Shown one piece after another: positions 1 to 11,969 of a DNA stretch of 64,000 bases. Made by a program: the position numbers and the translations under genes. Under the pieces are notes generated by a model. It was not told where the DNA came from and did no database searches. It saw only the letters and a program-made list of their open reading frames with translations. Source of the DNA: Owenia fusiformis. Taxonomy: Eukaryota > Annelida > Polychaeta > Sabellida > Oweniidae. The stretch is from positions 13,893,196 to 13,957,195 of the forward strand of contig CAIIXF020000004.1 of NCBI GenBank assembly GCA_903813345.2, given 5' to 3'. Position 1 is the stretch's first letter. Each line of letters begins with the position of its first letter.

Positions 1-826
1 CAAATGTTTTGCATTGCATAAAGCTTTCTTACCCCTCCATAACTTTACCATAGGTGCTTTCAACTCTCCTAGATGCCCTGCCATCAGCTAACGCGGCAAA
101 TGAAGAATTGGATAATGAACCACATATAATGTGTTCCTTTGTAACCATGAGATGGGTGTCTTGACTGACACTTATAAACCTCATTTGGCTATTTCCCCAT
201 TGCATCTGTACAAGGAAGTTTGATGATCTGGTTTCCTGAAATAATAATTTTTGTTAAAGTTCTAAGTAAAGGGGCAACAAGGGCTGTAAAGGCTGTAAAG
301 AGAAAAATGGATAATTTTACCTTTTCTGAGCTATCAGGGCGAAGTTTGGTCTAACATTTTCTTCCTGGGTTCCTATTTTATTAAAATATTCATTAAAAGT
401 AGAACTGACAAATTGTTTCAAATCTCTAATTCTATTCAAGGAGTATTTTAAGAACTCCTTATTTTAGCTTCCTGAGAAAGTTAAGGCCTCGGTTCTTCTG
501 GATGGCATGCAGAGGATGGCCACTTTCGAGATAATAGAGTGTCAGGACACACAGTGACATCATATTTTTGGGTTTGGTATACGCCACTGTGTTGATCACA
601 GGACATAACAAAATGGCCTCAATCCCTTCCGATCCTCAAAGTAACAGATAAATAAAGATTTGGTAGTGTGTCTATTTTTTTTTTATTTACTCTCTTTAAA
701 ATAATCTAGTGCAACAAATCAATGGTCTACAGAATGCGTCTGATTCTCTAGAAGGTATCAAATATACCACTATAAAGAATGATCCCCAAAAGTCTTGGTA
801 ATCTCTGGGTTAATCTCTCTAAAAGA
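1..826. other. no supported gene
   Basis: AT-rich sequence with scattered stops on both strands. I see no domain, RNA gene or clear repeat boundary here. It includes a short homopolymer T run near 676-685. Confidence 0.5.
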
Positions 827-1015
827 TCAGAGATGGATAACTTGAAGTCTCAAAATAAACGCAATACCGTGATTACAAATAATCACAAATGTCGGAGATT
901 CTAATCTTGATCCTTCTTCAGGATCTTTGATGGCACCTGGGTCAAAGTTGGGCTGACCAGGTTTCCCAGGTGCAAATATTTGGGGACCTTGAACATCGAG
1001 TAGAGCTTGTGCCAT
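827..1015 (-). CDS. possible short exon, function unknown
   Basis: A 62-codon frame reads leftward from an ATG at 1015. The first half is rich in Gly, Pro and Gln (residues 9-33, including APGKPGQPNF) and the second half is hydrophobic, which looks like intron read-through. It could be the first exon of a minus-strand gene or chance. I recognise no family, and no following exon could be placed to the left. Confidence 0.15.
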   Translation of the reverse strand: MAQALLDVQGPQIFAPGKPGQPNFDPGAIKDPEEGSRLESPTFVIICNHGIAFILRLQVIHL

Positions 1016-1134
1016 GGTTTGCTTCTCTTTATCAGGTACATATCAAACAACGCACATACAACATATATATTTTAACACAATATTTATGACATCACAATCA
1101 CATTGTAAAATCAGCACAACCCCCCCCCCCCCAA

Positions 1135-1510
1135 TTAAAAAAAGATGTGTTTCAAAATGCCATAATATACTACAGCCATGATGCTACTATTCAAGATTCC
1201 ACCCTCTTGTCTCAACTGAAGCATGTCTGTTCCATAATCGTTGAACATAGATGACCTTCCGCATGCTCTCTTAGGCATGATAAAGTGTAACAACATATCA
1301 ACAACCCAGATTAAGTTTTGGTACTGTTTTTTTTTCATTTCTGCCAAGTTGTCATCATACACTTAATATCTCCTTCTCTTCTTTCCCTGGGACTTGATTC
1401 TTCTGAAAAACCAGAAGCCTTTGTCCTCCTTGGCAATAAAAATGTTGTTGATGTCTCACCAATTTTTCTATCAATTAAACTCATCGGAGCCTACCCAGCA
1501 CCCATACAGT
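1135..1510 (-). pseudogene. possible coding relic, unassigned
   Basis: The minus strand carries a 75-codon stretch (1362-1135) with ordinary protein composition, including PKRACGRSSMFNDYGTD. Just upstream, to 1510, is a second coding-like stretch in another frame (for example DINNIFIAKEDKGFWFFRRI), separated by stops. The two together look like a decayed gene or two exons. I do not recognise the family. Confidence 0.2.
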
Positions 1511-1512
1511 AG

Positions 1513-2040
1513 TCATACAATTATTGTATGGCTATCTTTGACTTTATAATCATCATGAAGAGGACTGTTCACCTACACTTTAAAGCCTTCATTTCAATAT
1601 GAATGTTGACATGCCAAAACAGAAAAGGGGTAAAAGCTAGTAAAGAAAATATCAGGCCAGATTTGGAAACTCAAGTTGAATTTGATATTCAACCAATTAA
1701 TTCAACTTCAAAACACACAGTTAATTTTTAAATGCATACTGAATATAAGACACTTGCCTGCTGTTTCAATTTATATTAAAAATAGAATTTCTTAACCAGT
1801 ATGCTTTGTGACATGGCAAAAATATTTGAGTTTTTTTATTAATAGAATTTATTTTACAAATACATATACAATACATAAACATTTTACACTTTTAGTGGCT
1901 TTGCTGAAGGCATTATCAGCCACTTGATTAATAATTGCAGGGTGAAGGAAAAAGAAAACATTAAATATGAACTCAAAAGTGAAGTGAGTGGTAGCAGAGA
2001 AACCTACACATTTGCACATTTTTCTAAAAATGTTGAAGTG
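1513..2040. other. no supported gene
   Basis: AT-rich spacer, no recognisable feature. A GGTGAAGGAAAA-type purine stretch near 1940-1970 has no interpretation. Confidence 0.4.
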
Positions 2041-2045
2041 AGCTT

Positions 2046-3130
2046 GAGGATTTTCAAATTAGTGGATTTTGTGTCCAGTCAGGGAACACATCCAACTTTG
2101 GTATTTTATATAAGGTATATCCTTTGCTGCTTTTCTGAGCATGAAACCCAACTTGCACGTCCCGTCTCTTCATCTCTTGAAGATATAAAGCCTCCCTCGA
2201 ACACCAGGCACAAGATTCCCATCCTCACGATCAATGTCAGCATTCTGTAGAATAGGATAGCATATTCGTATCACATTATGGAGGCAGAAGGTAGCCCTGA
2301 TAATCTCCTTTGCATTCAATTGGGTTACTTTCATTGTCGTTATCATACAACAGAGTCAATTGGCTATTCAAAGCCATTCTCAACAACAAGCCTTGGCCTG
2401 GAACATCTAAAGTTGATGATTCTCTCTTCATGGTTCGAAGGGGAAAGGCGTCATCTCCGACAATGAAATACGGAATGTCTCTGTTGTCGTTGGCTGGTGC
2501 CTCTGGGACTGGAAACCCCATGGTATCCTCACGTAAAGCTGGCTCTATGTCACAAGCATTGAAAATGGCACATTCTGAGCTTAAACCATTGGATCCAATG
2601 TAAGCCCAAAGGAATTTATACTTAGAATCATGTTACATTATTTATTTTAGATTCCATGGCACTAATTTTTATTTCTAAATCTTCAATTTTGGTTTTCAAT
2701 GTAGCATTTTCAGATTTCAAATTGTGTTAAGGCCTCAGTAACTGGTCCAACAGGCTCCTTGACATGAGTTTTCAGAATTTTATTTTTTCCCAACCGTTTC
2801 TGTATAATAGCCAAAGTAATAATTGTAGCATTCTCACCCGTGTTGTTTCTTGTGTTTGTTAGATTTTTGCACAGCATTCCCGAAAATATAGAAATCACAA
2901 TTTCTCCCGATTTTCCAAAAATAACCACAATGTTTCTTTAAAAAAGATAGTTTTGTCCTGATTTCAATTTCAGAATATCCATTTTTTACTTTTAGCTAAT
3001 TGGATTGAAGTATTCATATGAAAGTAAATTGATGTTTATACTTATTTCTTACTTCTTTTCTTTTTTTCTTTCTTTTTTTAGCTACTTTCGTGATCTTTGA
3101 TATCAAAGCAATGTGTTCATTATTTTACCA
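2046..3130 (-). mobile_element. PIF/Harbinger transposon relic, copy 1
   Basis: Reading leftward, 2603-2276 encodes a HARBI1/DDE_Tnp_4-like stretch. It has the hallmark run NRDIPYFIVGDDAFPL, where the D of GDDAF is a catalytic-core position in this family, followed by a decayed equivalent of the YR-RRVVENAFGIL region. Around 2255-2190, in another frame, lies DREDGNLVPGVR, matching the family's C-terminal DxxGNxxPG-W signature. A 72-codon stretch at 2928-2710 belongs to the same repeat but is unassigned. Frameshifts and stops make it non-functional. The whole block is repeated at about 10.41-11.70 kb. Confidence 0.7.
2276..2603 (-). pseudogene. HARBI1-like DDE nuclease fragment
   Basis: Fragment of a PIF/Harbinger transposase. 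The sequence SSECAIFNACDI and the segment through NRDIPYFIVGDDAFPL correspond to the middle of the DDE_Tnp_4 nuclease fold. The protein normally has about 350 residues; only about 100 are readable here. After DDAFPL the sequence slides out of register with the family (deletion or frameshift). The better-conserved segment ERIVNYRCSMARVVVKNGFEI is seen only in the sister copy at 10,906-11,139. Confidence 0.7.
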
Positions 3131-3179
3131 TAGTTCATAATTATTATGGATGTTTGAAATAAAACCATTATTGAAATGC

Positions 3180-3500
3180 CCTTGGTATAGCTGAGTGCAG
3201 TCTGAAGCGCACTAGACTGCACCAGAATTTATGTGCACAAGAGTGTCTGGTTCATTCTGAAGCAGCCTAGTGCGCAAACCAAATGGAGATTCAACATGTA
3301 AAAAGTGCAGTCTGGTGCGTTTCAATTATTTAAATTAAACCAGTGGTGCAATCTGAAGCAGATATTCTGGTGCAATTGTGAGCACTTTTCTGCACTAGAA
3401 ATCTGGTGCATCTGGTTCAATTTGAAGCAACCTGGTGCATTTCAATTATTTAAATTAAACCACTGGTGCAATCTGAAGCAGATATTCTGCATAAATTGGG
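3180..3500. repeat. CTGGTGCA-rich local tandem repeat
   Basis: A unit beginning TGGTGCRTTTCAATTATTTA occurs at 3313 and again at 3433, a 120-bp period. The copies share about 55 nearly identical bases, running into GGTGCAATCTGAAGCAGATA. Shorter CTGAAGCAG and CTGGTGCA words fill the flanks from 3180. Open frames through it are repeat translations. Confidence 0.7.
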
Positions 3501-6500
3501 CCCCACATGCGCTTCTCTAACACCATGAGCATCATACAAATGTAGTTGCTTTATGAAAAGAATATTGCATTCAAAATTATGTGTACAAACAAACACTGTA
3601 TTCAAACATTACAGGATTATATTCATCTTTAGACAACCTATACAATCATGATCACTTAAAATAATCCAATAATGTACCGGGATTGGCACCAATTGTTTTT
3701 ACAATTACATTGTCATTTTTGTATGTTCATAATAACTGCCTGAGATGTAATTCAGTCCATTCAGTACTCACGACATCCGCAACAGCAGTAAAAGTTCAGT
3801 CAGCATCAAGGAGTATTATCAGATCTGAAAGAAAATTTTTTTATCCTGTCATCATTATTATTATTATATACAAGGCATTAACATGACAAAATAGCACAAC
3901 TTAAAAGGTACCCACTCGACAGGCATGTAGCCGGGTTGGGGGGGGGGGCTACAGACGTTAACACTGGCTGCTTGCCTGAAATCGTTCGGAGAAACGTCTC
4001 CCATTTAATGACAAAAATTTATGAGTGCTTTATTCAAGTGTACTCTAGGCCACAAGGGCCGATTGCAGCCTGAAATCCCTGAAATTGTGAAATTGCATGA
4101 TTACATAATTTTGGCAATATTAAATAAAGAGATGGTATCAATTTTTTATTAGACGAACATAAAATAAACATTTCTTAGCGTGCATTTAAATTCTACCGTG
4201 TGCAATTACTCCCGTTGGTTCTCAAAGTTTCACTTATTTTAGGCAAAAGACAAAAATCTACTTTGGGGTTTAGGTGCTCTTCAGACATTCCAGAGGCGAG
4301 AATAACATAAAACCAGGTTTTCATTTTTATTTTATTGTTTTCATAAAAAAATCGTCTCAGCTTCATGCATGCATTTTGTGTTTGATTCATCCTTCACACT
4401 GACGTTTTAGGTATAATAGTCTCAGATTTTAGTCATTACTAGATCGCGTTTAAAGTACTAGCTAAGTATCGTTCGCATTAGGGCCCTACCACTGTTCTCA
4501 GACGGACAATGATGCCATAAATTCATCCAGAAACCAATTCGTCTAGAAACAAAACCGAGAGACGTATGTACGTAGCAAGTGCCATTTCTATAAACTCAGT
4601 TTGGAGTCGGAAAAGGGACTTGAGAATGCAGGAAAATCAGAATGCCCGATTCCTCAGTATTTCTAAATGAATCTCCGATTATGGAGAAACTTTTTCACGC
4701 TCGAATTCCACCTATCTATTGCACGTGGATCGCTTCAATAGTGATACAATCGGGAAGCTGGTTTTGTCAGCTTCACTATGGCAATCGACTGAGAAATGGC
4801 GAAGAAAAAGACAGATAAGTGTCATTTCTAAAATGGCGAGTTTGGAGAGCTAAAGTGGATTGGGACTGCAAGAAAGCCAGCCAATCAGAACGCAGGATTT
4901 CTTATGTGAAACTTAGAATTCGAGAAATTGCCTTTACCCTCTATTTCCTCAGTTTTCTCGCAATCTAGTCACTACAAAGTCACTGGTGATCCACTCGATT
5001 ACGCTGTTTACCGAAACGGTTCGTTTTGGTAACAAAATGTCGGAACGTCAAAGGTACGATTTTTTCTATTTCCTTATTTCACGCGTTGTAGGCAGAATCT
5101 CCACGACGTTTTTTCTCACAAATGTATATCAGTATCATATGTTTAAGAAAATGTACATATACTGTACGCCCGGTATTAGTCACAGTTCCATTCCATTCCA
5201 TTAGTTCCGAGCAAAACCATGGTCTTATTTATTTCGAAATCTGTCAACTACTAGTAATAGCAGAGTTATAGACTAATAAATGCCATTTTTAAACAGCCAG
5301 TTTAGAGCGAGAAAGTGGATCCAGACTGCAACAACGTTATGCAAATTAGCTAGACGTATCTAGGTTAGTAGCATACGTATGTTGGTTAGTAGGTTTGGTC
5401 TGTCAAGGCCGCGCATTTATCACTCTATAAGCAGATCACGGCCGTTTTAACATACTTCATACAGGTTTAGGTGTGAATCGTGAAGAGTACATTCGCGGAT
5501 CCATGCAGATTGAAAAATGTTGATACATATTTGATCATTTCCATTTATTTTTGATTAAATATACTGGCCATACTAACCGACTAATAATTGATACATCTTG
5601 TTGATACTATGTTCCGACTATTTTTGTAATTAAAAATCAGTGATTTAAATGCTATACCTAATTTTGAATATTGTTTATACGAAGTAAGATCGGTTGTCTC
5701 AGTACGTTTGAGATATCAAACATCATACTTCCAATAAATGAATTTCAAAGATCGTTCAGTGTTAAGCGCAGTATTGATTATTTTAAGTTTTGCACTACGT
5801 TGGAGCCTAGAAGATATAAAAATGACTTTTAAATTTAAACTAGCGTAAAATTGAATTTTGAAAAATAATATTTGCTTGAGTTTTGTTATAGACCTTCCTA
5901 AGCTGTTGTATTGGCGCAAAAAATGAACACTCTTAGTAAAATTGACACACGATATGGCAATTGCCTACCCTTTGCATTTGTTTGACTTCACTTCTTTAAA
6001 GAGAGCTTCGTCTTCGCCATGTAGTTTAACTAGACTCTGCACACGATGCTTTAATAGCGCTGAGTTGCTAGACATGCGCATTTGGACCTAAAATAAGACA
6101 ATACGGCATTGCCGTATCGTCCTTCAATTGCAGCATGATACGGCAATTGAGCCCATCGTCTCCACTGTACTTACAGGTACTTTTCAAAAAATAGTTTTCC
6201 TTAAGCCTTAACCAGACAATTGTTAGGGCCTTACACTTACTGTGATGATATTTCTATATTAATTTGCACAGCATTCATTGACAATTAAACATGAACAATA
6301 TTGCTTCACAGGGCGAATCAAAAAATGTAATACGTACATGAAGTATTTGAAAAAACTATCAATCATCTTGTGTTAAACAGGTAATAATAAGATTCAGCTT
6401 AAAATTGAGAAAATCACTGACTCTGTTAAATCTGGTCCTATACTACAGTGTAGAATGACATCGGAGACAAAAGGCATCAAAAAGTTTATATATAGTAGTT

Positions 6501-6987
6501 TCCATGTATGATCTATGTGAGACAGTCTAACAAATTATATTGTTAGTACCTCAGTGTAAATACTCGCATCTGATTGGTCAATTAGCAGTCAACATTTTTG
6601 CCTGTACCCCACCTGTGCATCATGGGATATCATATTATTGACCCCGTTTGTTACTGTACTACACTTGTGAATTATGGGGAATATGACGTCATAATGATTA
6701 CAGGAAAAACATGGTAGACGGACATTTTGTAAGCGTTAATGAAAGTGATATTTTGACTTTACTAGACGACAAGAATAGCAAAAATACAAATAGAAACGTA
6801 AAATTAACATTAATTTACGATTAAGTACGCAGTGATGTGCCGGAAACAGAGAGTTAAGCTACCACTGTCTTCAGATTTTCTTTAAAAAAACATTTCTTGC
6901 GTGGTTCGGAGAAAAGATTGTAAAATGAACCCATGATTGATGATTGTCGTCTATATGTGTATTATTAGTTTCTTCTGACTAACAAAA
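3501..6987. other. gene-free spacer
   Basis: No supported gene in about 3.5 kb. It contains a G run near 3938-3950 and three loosely similar segments around 4580, 4825 and 5280 that share a TGCCATTTCTAAA...CAGTTTGGAG pattern, probably an old dispersed repeat. A small inverted repeat built on TACGGCA(AT)TGCCGTA lies near 6100-6140. Confidence 0.45.
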
Positions 6988-7217
6988 CAATTGTAGACCT
7001 CTCCATTCGGTCAAACATCAAAATCATATACCTCGACTGTAAACCTTGAAACTACTGTTGACCTCGACCTTCGTTCTCTGTCAACAGTAGTTTCAAGGTT
7101 TACAGTCGAGGTATATGATTTTGATGGTTGACCATCGTTCTCTGTCAACAGTAGTGTCTCGGTTTACAGTCTCGGTATACAATTTTGCCGGTTGACCTCT
7201 GGAGAGGTCAACAATTG
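6988..7217. mobile_element. palindromic foldback (MITE-like) element
   Basis: Outer ends ACAATTGTAGACCTCTCCA (6988-7006) and its near-perfect complement (about 7199-7217, one mismatch) frame a perfect inner palindrome. The inner arms 7016-7062 and 7080-7126 are 47 bp each with a 17-nt loop. A third, degraded arm copy lies at about 7127-7195, with the same CGTTCTCTGTCAACAGTAGT start as the loop-arm junction. No coding capacity. A target duplication is not clear. Confidence 0.75.
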
Positions 7218-7323
7218 TATACTGTATGGCAATGTGTTTCACTACTAGCAGATATCTTATCCCGAGCTGCCCTTTTACACCTGGTCTAGTAGGAGCAAAA
7301 TCATTTCGACATCAGGATATTAA

Positions 7324-7471
7324 ACCATAGGCTCAGGGGCGATAGAAATCATTTTTAAATAAAGATGGCATGGTAATCGTTCTGTGTTTATCTGTGTTTC
7401 TCTTTAAAGAAAAAGATAATACTGGATTCTGTTGGTGCTGCCATCTTTATATCGGCCCAGAACCTATGATA
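7324..7471. mobile_element. short TIR element (MITE-like)
   Basis: Imperfect inverted ends about 45 bp long: left ACCATAGGCTCAGGGGCGAT with an inner AAAGATGGCA, right TGCCATCTTT with an outer ATCGGCCCAGAACCTATG. It is about 148 bp long and has no coding capacity. The family was not identified. Confidence 0.5.
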
Positions 7472-7478
7472 AAAACAG

Positions 7479-8078
7479 TAATTGGCCATTTAATTCAATC
7501 ATAACAATAGATTTTTTCTGAAAAGTTTCGAATTCACAATGAAGCAACGGTGTATCTTTTATAATCAATATTTTATAATGAAGTGTATTTTTGAATTTAA
7601 ATCTTAAATAAAATAAGATTAGCGTCAGAATGAAATGGATTACATACGCTATTACAATTTAATAAATGAGAATTGTAGGAATGGTATATACTCTTTTATG
7701 ATCAATATTCAATCGTGCTATAATAGAATTCAACCATTTACTGTGATATATGTAACATATTAGTTCTGTTCGTATCTGTAATTGGAGCTCATGTGGTGTC
7801 TAGAAGCAAAATCATTTTATCCGAATATTATAGTAATACTAATTGGCCATTTAATTCAATTTTTAATGATGTTTTTTCTGAAAGGTTACGAATTCACAAT
7901 GACGCAACAGTATATCTTTTAGAATCAATATTTTAATGAAGTGTATTTTTAAAATTTAAATCTTAAATAAAATAAGATTAGTGTCAGAATGAACTGATTA
8001 CATATAACTGTATAACAATTAAAAAAGAAAGGATCGAACTTTATACTCTTTTATGATCAATATTTGATTGTGCTGAGT
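7479..8078. repeat. direct duplication, ~361-bp spacing
   Basis: The segment starting TAATTGGCCATTTAATTCAA at 7479 recurs at 7840. Alignable sequence continues for about 240 bp, past AAATCTTAAATAAAATAAGA to TCTTTTATGATCAATATT. The copies are diverged by substitutions and small indels. Confidence 0.75.
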
Positions 8079-8655
8079 CTTGGCCCATATAGACAAACTA
8101 GTGACAAAAAAGCTAACTTAATTGACATTAAAAGTTAATCTTGCAGCAGAATTTGCAAGACGTACGAGTATATGTTATTGCAAACAATTTTAGACGGTTA
8201 CATCTTTGATTATAACGCTCAGGCTGACCACGAAGATAGGCATATCTTTAAGATCCATTCATTATCCGAAGGAAAGTATGTCAATGATAATTAAGTAACT
8301 GAATTAGGTATTGCGCGCGGTGAAAATCTGGATGTAAATTTAACAAAAAGAGAACCCCACTTGAGAAATCCTGGCTACAGGCCTGCAGTACATGTAAACA
8401 TATGTAGTACAGTCGCCCTGAACATGTATACTGAGTCTTATATATGTTAGGTTTTCCTAGAAGAGCATGGGTAAACTGACTGATTAAAATATATATACAT
8501 GCTGTGGGCACCGCAATGATCTGATTGGTCGATAAAAGGTCAAATTGACCGTCAATGTCAGCCTGTACTAAAAGTTTGTTTTTCCTCCAAATTCAAATAG
8601 GCAGGCAACGGCAGCTAATAATTTAACACTTGATACATTACCAGACTAATTTTGA

Positions 8656-8892
8656 CTAATTTATATTAACATATCCATTCGAATCCTTATAATCAGCATC
8701 AGTAAAGTGGCGCTTACAATTGAGATCATGTTTTGTTGCTTGCCATAATTTTTTGAGTTCCTTTGCTCGTCTGCACGCTACGATCCATTTTAGCCTTCGT
8801 CCCTTGTCCACGGGGAATCTATGACCCCCTGTGCGACTATTGCAGCCATAAACTGCACACTGGGATGGCATTATGTGTTTATAATCCGCCAA
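8656..8892 (-). CDS. THAP-domain zinc-finger protein, exon
   Basis: A 78-codon frame with the C2CH signature of a THAP DNA-binding domain: C12-x4-C17, then C59-x2-H62 followed by F63, with the conserved P27 and W36 between. Spacing of 41 residues between the Cys pairs fits the family. THAP proteins bind DNA in a sequence-specific way, and the domain is shared with P-element-type transposases. The family's usual start is the Met before PSQCAVYGC (residue 8), so the true start may be there. The frame stops soon after the domain, so further exons or a truncated transposon relic are both possible. I could not place a confident donor site. Confidence 0.6.
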   Translation of the reverse strand: MADYKHIMPSQCAVYGCNSRTGGHRFPVDKGRRLKWIVACRRAKELKKLWQATKHDLNCKRHFTDADYKDSNGYVNIN

Positions 8893-9084
8893 TATTTTTG
8901 CTTACCCTGGCAACCGTCTGCGAGCAGTCTGTCCTCATATGGGCGATAATGGGTGTGCAAACGACTTATTGACGTCACTTACGACATTGGCGCTTTACGC
9001 CATTGCGCATTTAAGTGGCTTTTTTGCCAGATATCCAAAATGGGCATTTTTTCAGGGATCTATTTATCATTATACCTAGGTATT

Positions 9085-9535
9085 TATATTCATTTGTTTC
9101 TGGGAGGTATCACATTTTCCAGGGTCAAGCCTCTTACCAATAACCATTACTTTTGACTTTCTTTCACTAAATTTGAAACTCCATTTCACTCAAAAATTAT
9201 TTATGGTAGTAAGCATACACATTGTAATTCCTTGTCTGATTGTGCCATTAAAACAATATCATCAGCATAAGGTAAACAGGGGATATTCTTATCCTCAAAA
9301 GAGATTCCTGCCTTGGAGTTGCTCAAACTGTCTATTAGATCACCCATAACAATAGTGAAAAGTGTTGGTGACAAAATACAGCCCTGTTTCACTCCCACAT
9401 CTGAATTAAACCAGTCAGTTGTATATTGGCCAAAAATAACTTAGTTCTTAATATTTGAATAGAGCTCTTTCATTATTCTTTGAAGAACTTTGGGGTCTGT
9501 TGTGAAAGTATTCAAGTCAATGTCAGAATCTGGGG
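9085..9535 (-). pseudogene. LINE reverse transcriptase fragment
   Basis: On the minus strand, about 9530-9400 reads toward a GVKQGCILSPTLF block with one internal stop. 9398-9201 continues through LPYADDIVLMAQSD, the YADD catalytic box of non-LTR reverse transcriptases. After a frameshift, about 9185-9090 carries the palm/thumb junction (FSERKSKVMVIGKR). Only about 150 of roughly 900-1,000 residues remain, so this is a dead fragment. The GVKQGC form is common in RTE- and BovB-like elements, but I do not assign a clade. Confidence 0.75.
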
Positions 9536-9575
9536 AAGGTGACACAATAGGTGTTGGTTGGCTACCTGATCCATG

Positions 9576-10080
9576 TAGGGTTTCAGGCCCATTACCATCA
9601 GGCCTTGTTGGTGTACTATGGTTGGAGGATATGGTTTAAAACTATTACCATGTGCATCTTGAGATGATCCCTCTAGTATATTTACATCAGCAGTTGAAAC
9701 ATCTATGGCTAATCAGGCTAGATTCTGGTTTTTAATGTTGTAAGAGTTCATTAATAGCCAATATCTGCAGCACTGGGTTCTATTCAAGGAGGTGTGAAGT
9801 ACCTTATACCTGTAATGTATTAGCTATTAGGGTTTCAGGCCCATTACCATCAGGCCTTGTTGGTGTACTATGGTTTGAGGATATGGTTTAAAACTATTGC
9901 CATGTGCATCTTGAGATGATCCCTCTAGTATATTTACATCAGCAGTTGAAACATCTATGGCTAATCAGGCTAGATTCTGGTTTTTAATGCTGTAAGAGTT
10001 CATTAATAGCCAATATCTGCAGCACTGGGTTCTAGTCAAGGAGGTGTGAAGTACCTTATACCTGTAATGTATTAGCTATT
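9576..10080. repeat. 252-bp tandem duplication, two copies
   Basis: The unit beginning TAGGGTTTCAGGCCCATTAC at 9576 is repeated from 9828 and ends near 10080. Only a few substitutions separate the copies (for example GGTTGGAGG versus GGTTTGAGG, ATTACC versus ATTGCC), so the duplication is recent. Confidence 0.85.
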
Positions 10081-10413
10081 TAGCCAATTAGTCCAGTGTA
10101 TGTGCCAAGCTGTATACTGTTTAATGTTTTTAAAATCAAAAATATCCAAAAATGTTGATCAAATATCTCTTACAATATAAAATATTTTTATAAATAGAGT
10201 TAATTTTTCTATCTGTTAGGTATTCCTATAGTTCTCTTCTGATTTATTTGCTTCAACCTTTCTTGGTTTTACTTGATGTCTTAGATCACTGGTGAGCACA
10301 AGCTTTACTCTGAAATATATGTTTTAGTATACCATTAACCATATGGTTTAAGCTAAATAATGTCAGATATGTAAATATAATGAATGTTAGTTCATCTTTG
10401 CTTGAACAGAAAC

Positions 10414-11700
10414 TTAACAATTGGCAGTGTCCTGCCAGGGAACACATCCAACTTCGCTATTGTATATAAGGTACATCCCTTGCTGCTTTCCTGAGCATGT
10501 AACCCAACGTGTACGTCCTGTCCCTTCATCTCTGGGACATATAAAGCCTCCCTCAAACACCAGGTACAAGATTCCCATCCTCACGGTTAATGTCAGCACT
10601 CTGTAGAACAGAATAGCATGTTTGCATCAGATTATGGAGGCAGAAGCTTTTTCAATAAGCTCTCCTTGAATGTAAAATGTGAATCTTTCCCCTATCTTTA
10701 TTCTCTCTGTGACCTCTCTTTTAATCTTATACGAGCATGTTGTTTCATTGTCATCTCGTATAAGAATTATTGTCAGTCTGAAACAAATAATTACACCAAT
10801 AAATTAAAACCTTTAGACAATAACTAATTCTATATTAAGGTTGGTAGCCCTGATAATCTTCTTTGTATTCACTTGTGTTATTCCCATTGTCGTTATACAA
10901 CAGAATCAATTGCCAAGTATTTCAAAGCCGTTCTTAACAACAACCCTTGCCATGGAACACCTATAGTTGACGATTCTCTCGTCATCTTCGACAATGAAAT
11001 ACGGAATGTCTCTGTTGTCGCTGGGTAGTGGCTCTGGGACTTGAAGGCCTATGGTATCCAGACGTAAAGCTGGCCTCAAGTCACAAGCATTGAAAATGGC
11101 ACATTCTGAGCTTAAACCATTGGGCCCAATGGGGGCCAATGGGAATTTATATTTAGAATCATGTTACATTAGTTATTTTAGATTCCATGGCACTAATTTT
11201 TGTTTCTAAATCTTCAACTTTGGTTTTCAATGGAGTATTTTCAGATTTCAAATTGTGTTAAGGCCTCAGCAACCGTTCCAACAGGCTCCTTGACATAAGT
11301 TTTCAGAATTTTATTTTTTCCCAACAGTTTCTGCATAATAGCCAAAGTAATAATTGCAGCATTCTCACCTGTGTTGTTTCTTGTGTTTGCCAGATTGTTG
11401 CACAGCATTCCTGAAAATATAGTAATCACAATTTCTCCCCATTTTCCAAAAATAACCACAATTTCTCTTTAAAAAAAGACAGATTTGTCCTGATTTCAAT
11501 TTTGGAATATCCATTTTTTAATTTTACTTTTAGCTATCTGGATTGAAGTATTCATATGAAGAAAATTGATGTTTGTACTTATTTTCTTACTCCTTTTCTT
11601 TTTTCTTTCTTTTGTTAGTTATTTTTGTGATCATTGATATCGAAGCAATGTGTGAATATTTCACCATAGTTAATATGGATGTTTTAAATAACATTATGAT
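10414..11700 (-). mobile_element. PIF/Harbinger transposon relic, copy 2
   Basis: Same layout as the copy at 2.05-3.13 kb. The C-terminal block lies at about 10,599-10,414 and the DDE nuclease block at 11,139-10,906, with DNRDIPYFIVEDD joined directly to ERIVNYRCSMARVVVKNGF. The unassigned 72-codon block lies at 11,459-11,241 and a shared T-rich tail at about 11,580-11,640. The join removes the DAFPL-to-ERI segment that the family normally has, so this copy carries an internal deletion. An insertion of about 200 bp (about 10,640-10,850) separates the C-terminal part from the nuclease block. Confidence 0.7.
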
Positions 11701-11969
11701 CTGCTCTGTTTTGGGTCTAAATGATGGATTGGTGGGATTGGGATGAGGTAGAATGAGATTGAGGACCAGAAGCCCTAGCAAGTGGAAAATTTTATACACA
11801 CACAAATAAAAATGAGAGTGCAAACCATGCACTCTCTACTGTTCTACCTAAGAACAGGGTTATCCTTACAACAGCATCTAGTAGAATGGCAAGTGCTATA
11901 CTTCAACAAATGGTACTCACCTTATGCTACAGTGTGTCGGTGCCTCTGTCTCTGCGGGATCGCGGGCAG

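Noticed and set aside
3305-3520. 71-codon frame
   Set aside because: Translation of the local CTGGTGCA repeat.
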